Below, piece by piece: positions 61,610 to 64,000 of a DNA stretch of 64,000 nt (positions are counted from its first letter, which is position 1; every line of letters begins with the position of its first letter). The translations under genes were made by a program, and so were the position numbers. Origin of the DNA: Thecamonas trahens ATCC 50062 (taxonomy: Eukaryota > Apusozoa > Apusomonadida > Apusomonadidae); assembly GCF_000142905.1 (NCBI RefSeq), contig NW_013657677.1:1-64000 (forward strand). Direction: 5' to 3'. The notes beneath the pieces are model-generated. The model had not been told where the DNA came from. It was given only the letters and a program-made list of their open reading frames with translations, and did no database searches.

Positions 61610-64000
61610 TCATGCCCCGCTGCTGCTCCGCTCCTCGGTAAAGATCTGCAGCGGCCGCTCCTTGGGCCGTGGCCGGTCGACAGTCACAGTGATGAGCCCG
61701 CTTGCGCCGCCAGACGTCCGCCCTCGCGCCCCGCGCTTCCGCCGCGAGCCCGTCGCCGGTCCTGCTGCCGGACCGGCCCCGTCACCGAACGCGACCCGCG
61801 CGTCGCGCACAAGCACCAATGCCCCGTCGGTCACGTTGAGCGGCGGTCCAGAGAGCGTGGCAGACTCCTTGAGCCCCGCCACACGCCGCCACTTGAGTCG
61901 CCGCACGGCAGTCGGCTCAAGCTTGGAAAACGCCGGCGCCACCGCAACCGCGAGCTCGGCGTCGAGCCCGAGCCGCGCCGCCAGCTCGTGCACAACCTCC
62001 ACCGCCTTGGCTGCTCGCTTGAACACAACCTCGCTCCGCGAGCTAGCAATCAGCACGCCAGCGGCTGTCTCCGCCGCCGCGTCCACCGCTTGCACAAAGA
62101 ACACAACGTGCGCAGGCGTGAGCTCTTCCGGCGCCGCAATCGGCTGGACGACAAGCACCATGCCGTCCTTGACCCGCGCCTGGACTCGGAGCGACCGCTT
62201 GCGGAAGAGCACCTTACCGACCCTTTTCGGCCCGGCGAGCGTCCGCAATCGGAGGTGCTTCAGTCGAAACTTGTTCGTCGCATTCGGCGCCGCCGCGAGC
62301 GTCTTCTCTGTCGGCGGATAGTGCTCGTCGATGACCGCTTTGATCGCGGTCTGGATGTCGGCTACAGGCTGGCTGGCGTTGACAACCGCATGCCTCAGCG
62401 GCCAGAGTGCGCGACCCGACGGGTGCAGCGGATCATACAGCACAAGCCGAACCTTGTACTCCCCGACTGCCAGCGGCGTGCCGAGTCGGACAAAGACCGG
62501 CGCCCCATCAAACAAGTGCGCAGCCTCGAGCGAGAGCGTTTCGTCCTTCAGCTGCTCGTCCGTCGGCGACCGCGCAATCGTAAAACCCGACGCTTCCACC
62601 CCGAGCGCCATCGCCATCTTCGCCTTGAGCTCACCGACCGTCCGGTGCTTGGAAAGCGAGACCGACCGCGTGTACGCCACCGGCCCCGAGACCTTTGCAT
62701 CCTCGGCCACGGGCTCGTTGTACTCGAGCACAATCGACGTCACCTTCGCCTCATACACAGTGCCAAATAGACTGCTCGTTGCTGGCTCGACATACACCAC
62801 AGAGCCCGGCCGGATGCCGAGCTCCACCAGCGGTACGCCCGGATGCGCCGCTGCCCGAACATGGACTGCATGCAACGTCGCGCCGTCGACCGTGTACCAC
62901 GCCAACGCGCCGCACGCCTCCAGGCTCGGCACCGCACTTTGCACCGCCGCCGCAGCTTCGTCAAAGTCCATCGTTGGCTTGAGCCACACCCGCGGCATGC
63001 CATCAACTACCGGCATCCGCGCCTGCGCCACAAGCTCGGCCACGTTGTCATGCGTCACGGCAAGTGCCACTACAAGAAAGGCGTCCGGGTCAAACGTCGC
63101 AAACTTCTCGCCGGCCGCCCGCGTCTCAAGCACCACCGTCGCCCGGTGCCCGAGCCCGAGACTCTCCAGCCGCGCCTCCGGCTCGGTGTCCAGCGGCGCG
63201 CCGGCCATGGTCGCTCCCGACGCAAACCGCGTGTAGGCTCGCAGCCGCGCGTCGTCGTCAGCTGGCCGCCCGCCGTCGGCCCCGGCATGCAGCGCATCCA
63301 GCGCCGCAGCCTTGAGCGCCGCCACCGGCTCGCCCTGATCCAGCGCCACTTCTACCGTCTGCGAGCCGGAAACAACCGTGAAACGCATGGTTCGGACCTC
63401 GCGGAGGTGGTTCGCAACCTCTTCGCGCCACGCTGCATCTTCGGCAGCAACCAGGGCGCGGAGCTCGCTTGGTACAGCCGGGACCGGCCCGCTGGCACCC
63501 TGCTTGGCATACAGCAGTAGGTACGCTGAGCCCGAACGAGTGCTGGCGTCCGAGCCATACGCCACTTCCAGCGCTGTCTCGAGGTCGTCGATGGCCCGGA
63601 CAGACGCGTCGTTGAACTCGTGCCAGACGCCAGTCGCCGGGCATTTGACAAACGCAAAGTAGTGGCCAGAGTGCGCCGAGCCCGAGTGAAGAAGCACCGC
63701 ATATGCATCATAGAGCATCGGGGCCTCGCCACTATCGGCCATGTACGGCGCCATGTCGAGCACCAGCGGAAAGGTGAGCTTCTGGTTGAGCTTGACCCGC
63801 CGGTTCGCCTGCCAGTCGTACACAAATCGCTTGAGCTGGAATGAGAGGACCGGCGGAAGATCGCCAAAGGTGAGGCCCTTGTCGGCATCGACCTTGGTCT
63901 CACACCCCGAGCACGCGTACTGGTTGTCGCCGGTCAGCCGCTCCGGCGCCACAAACGCCGCCAGCGCCTGCTCCAGCGACCCGATCGTCGCGTCCATGTA
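61610..64000 (-). CDS. USP47: USP47-like ubiquitin carboxyl-terminal hydrolase, C-terminal part (partial)
   Basis: Cysteine protease that removes ubiquitin from proteins. The gene runs off the right edge: the frame is open to base 64000, so the N-terminal Cys box is missing and about 796 residues are visible. Seen are one Zn-ribbon CxxC (CSGC), VDADKGLTFGDLPPVLSFQL, KRFVYDW, the His box HSGSAHSGHYFAFVK (catalytic His codon 63662-63664) and WHEFNDASV (Asp codon 63608-63610). Then come ubiquitin-like domains: MRFTVVSGSQTVEVALDQGE and a VVLETRAAGEKFATFDPDAF segment. The layout, with KxD.KGL, the GSA..GHY box and an LLETR-type motif after the first ubiquitin-like domain, matches USP47/UBP64E. It ends in a basic GSRRKRGARGR patch and TGA at 61610. 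It converges on the upstream gene with 23 bases between stops. Confidence 0.85.
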   Translation of the reverse strand, partial: YMDATIGSLEQALAAFVAPERLTGDNQYACSGCETKVDADKGLTFGDLPPVLSFQLKRFVYDWQANRRVKLNQKLTFPLVLDMAPYMADSGEAPMLYDAYAVLLHSGSAHSGHYFAFVKCPATGVWHEFNDASVRAIDDLETALEVAYGSDASTRSGSAYLLLYAKQGASGPVPAVPSELRALVAAEDAAWREEVANHLREVRTMRFTVVSGSQTVEVALDQGEPVAALKAAALDALHAGADGGRPADDDARLRAYTRFASGATMAGAPLDTEPEARLESLGLGHRATVVLETRAAGEKFATFDPDAFLVVALAVTHDNVAELVAQARMPVVDGMPRVWLKPTMDFDEAAAAVQSAVPSLEACGALAWYTVDGATLHAVHVRAAAHPGVPLVELGIRPGSVVYVEPATSSLFGTVYEAKVTSIVLEYNEPVAEDAKVSGPVAYTRSVSLSKHRTVGELKAKMAMALGVEASGFTIARSPTDEQLKDETLSLEAAHLFDGAPVFVRLGTPLAVGEYKVRLVLYDPLHPSGRALWPLRHAVVNASQPVADIQTAIKAVIDEHYPPTEKTLAAAPNATNKFRLKHLRLRTLAGPKRVGKVLFRKRSLRVQARVKDGMVLVVQPIAAPEELTPAHVVFFVQAVDAAAETAAGVLIASSRSEVVFKRAAKAVEVVHELAARLGLDAELAVAVAPAFSKLEPTAVRRLKWRRVAGLKESATLSGPPLNVTDGALVLVRDARVAFGDGAGPAAGPATGSRRKRGARGRTSGGASGLITVTVDRPRPKERPLQIFTEERSSSGA

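Overview
The window is eukaryotic nuclear DNA from a compact, very GC-rich protist genome. Three of the seven genes carry a short GT-AG intron (191-275 bases). The neighbours are ordinary eukaryotic genes: a PPP-family phosphatase, an LSM14/Scd6 RNA-granule protein and a USP47-type deubiquitinase. Genes are packed tail to tail with 15-23 bases between stop codons, and non-coding DNA carries long poly-C or poly-G runs. Integrin-type EGF modules next to tandem bacterial-looking adhesin repeats would suit an apusomonad such as Thecamonas; that assignment is inference.

About four fifths of the window (912-51616, + strand) is a single giant gene. Read literally it is cut into many open reading frames, but every one of the 16 breaks is repaired by adding one base to a short homopolymer. 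The repaired frame runs without a stop for 16,906 codons in one exon. The product is a type I surface protein: signal peptide, DUF4114-like domain, EGF modules, two PA14-like domains, integrin-beta-like EGF modules, a PSI-like domain, about 140 cadherin-like ('tandem-95'/VCBS-type) repeats, one transmembrane helix and a 59-residue tail. The repeats are ordered as about 47 copies of a three-repeat super-unit (A-B-C, about 290 residues). Fibro-slime domains sit only in B positions. A small Cys module with the core CHATxSxxNPY sits, inside the repeat array, only in C positions, often with Lys/Ser/Gly-rich linkers.

Downstream, in order: a 269-residue coiled-coil protein (+, 51942-53026, one intron); a PPP-family Ser/Thr phosphatase (-, 53042-55084); a universal-stress-protein domain protein (-, 55568-56416); the LSM14/Scd6 homologue (-, 56714-58159, one intron); a 216-base divergent promoter region; a low-complexity coiled-coil protein (+, 58376-61586, one intron and one apparent base loss); and the C-terminal part of the USP47-like ubiquitin protease (-, 61610 to the window edge).

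The right-hand genes look like housekeeping functions (signalling, mRNA storage, ubiquitin removal) with no evident link to the giant adhesin. The most notable biology is the adhesin's higher-order architecture and its CHAT-NPY module. No tRNA, rRNA, CRISPR array or transposon was seen.
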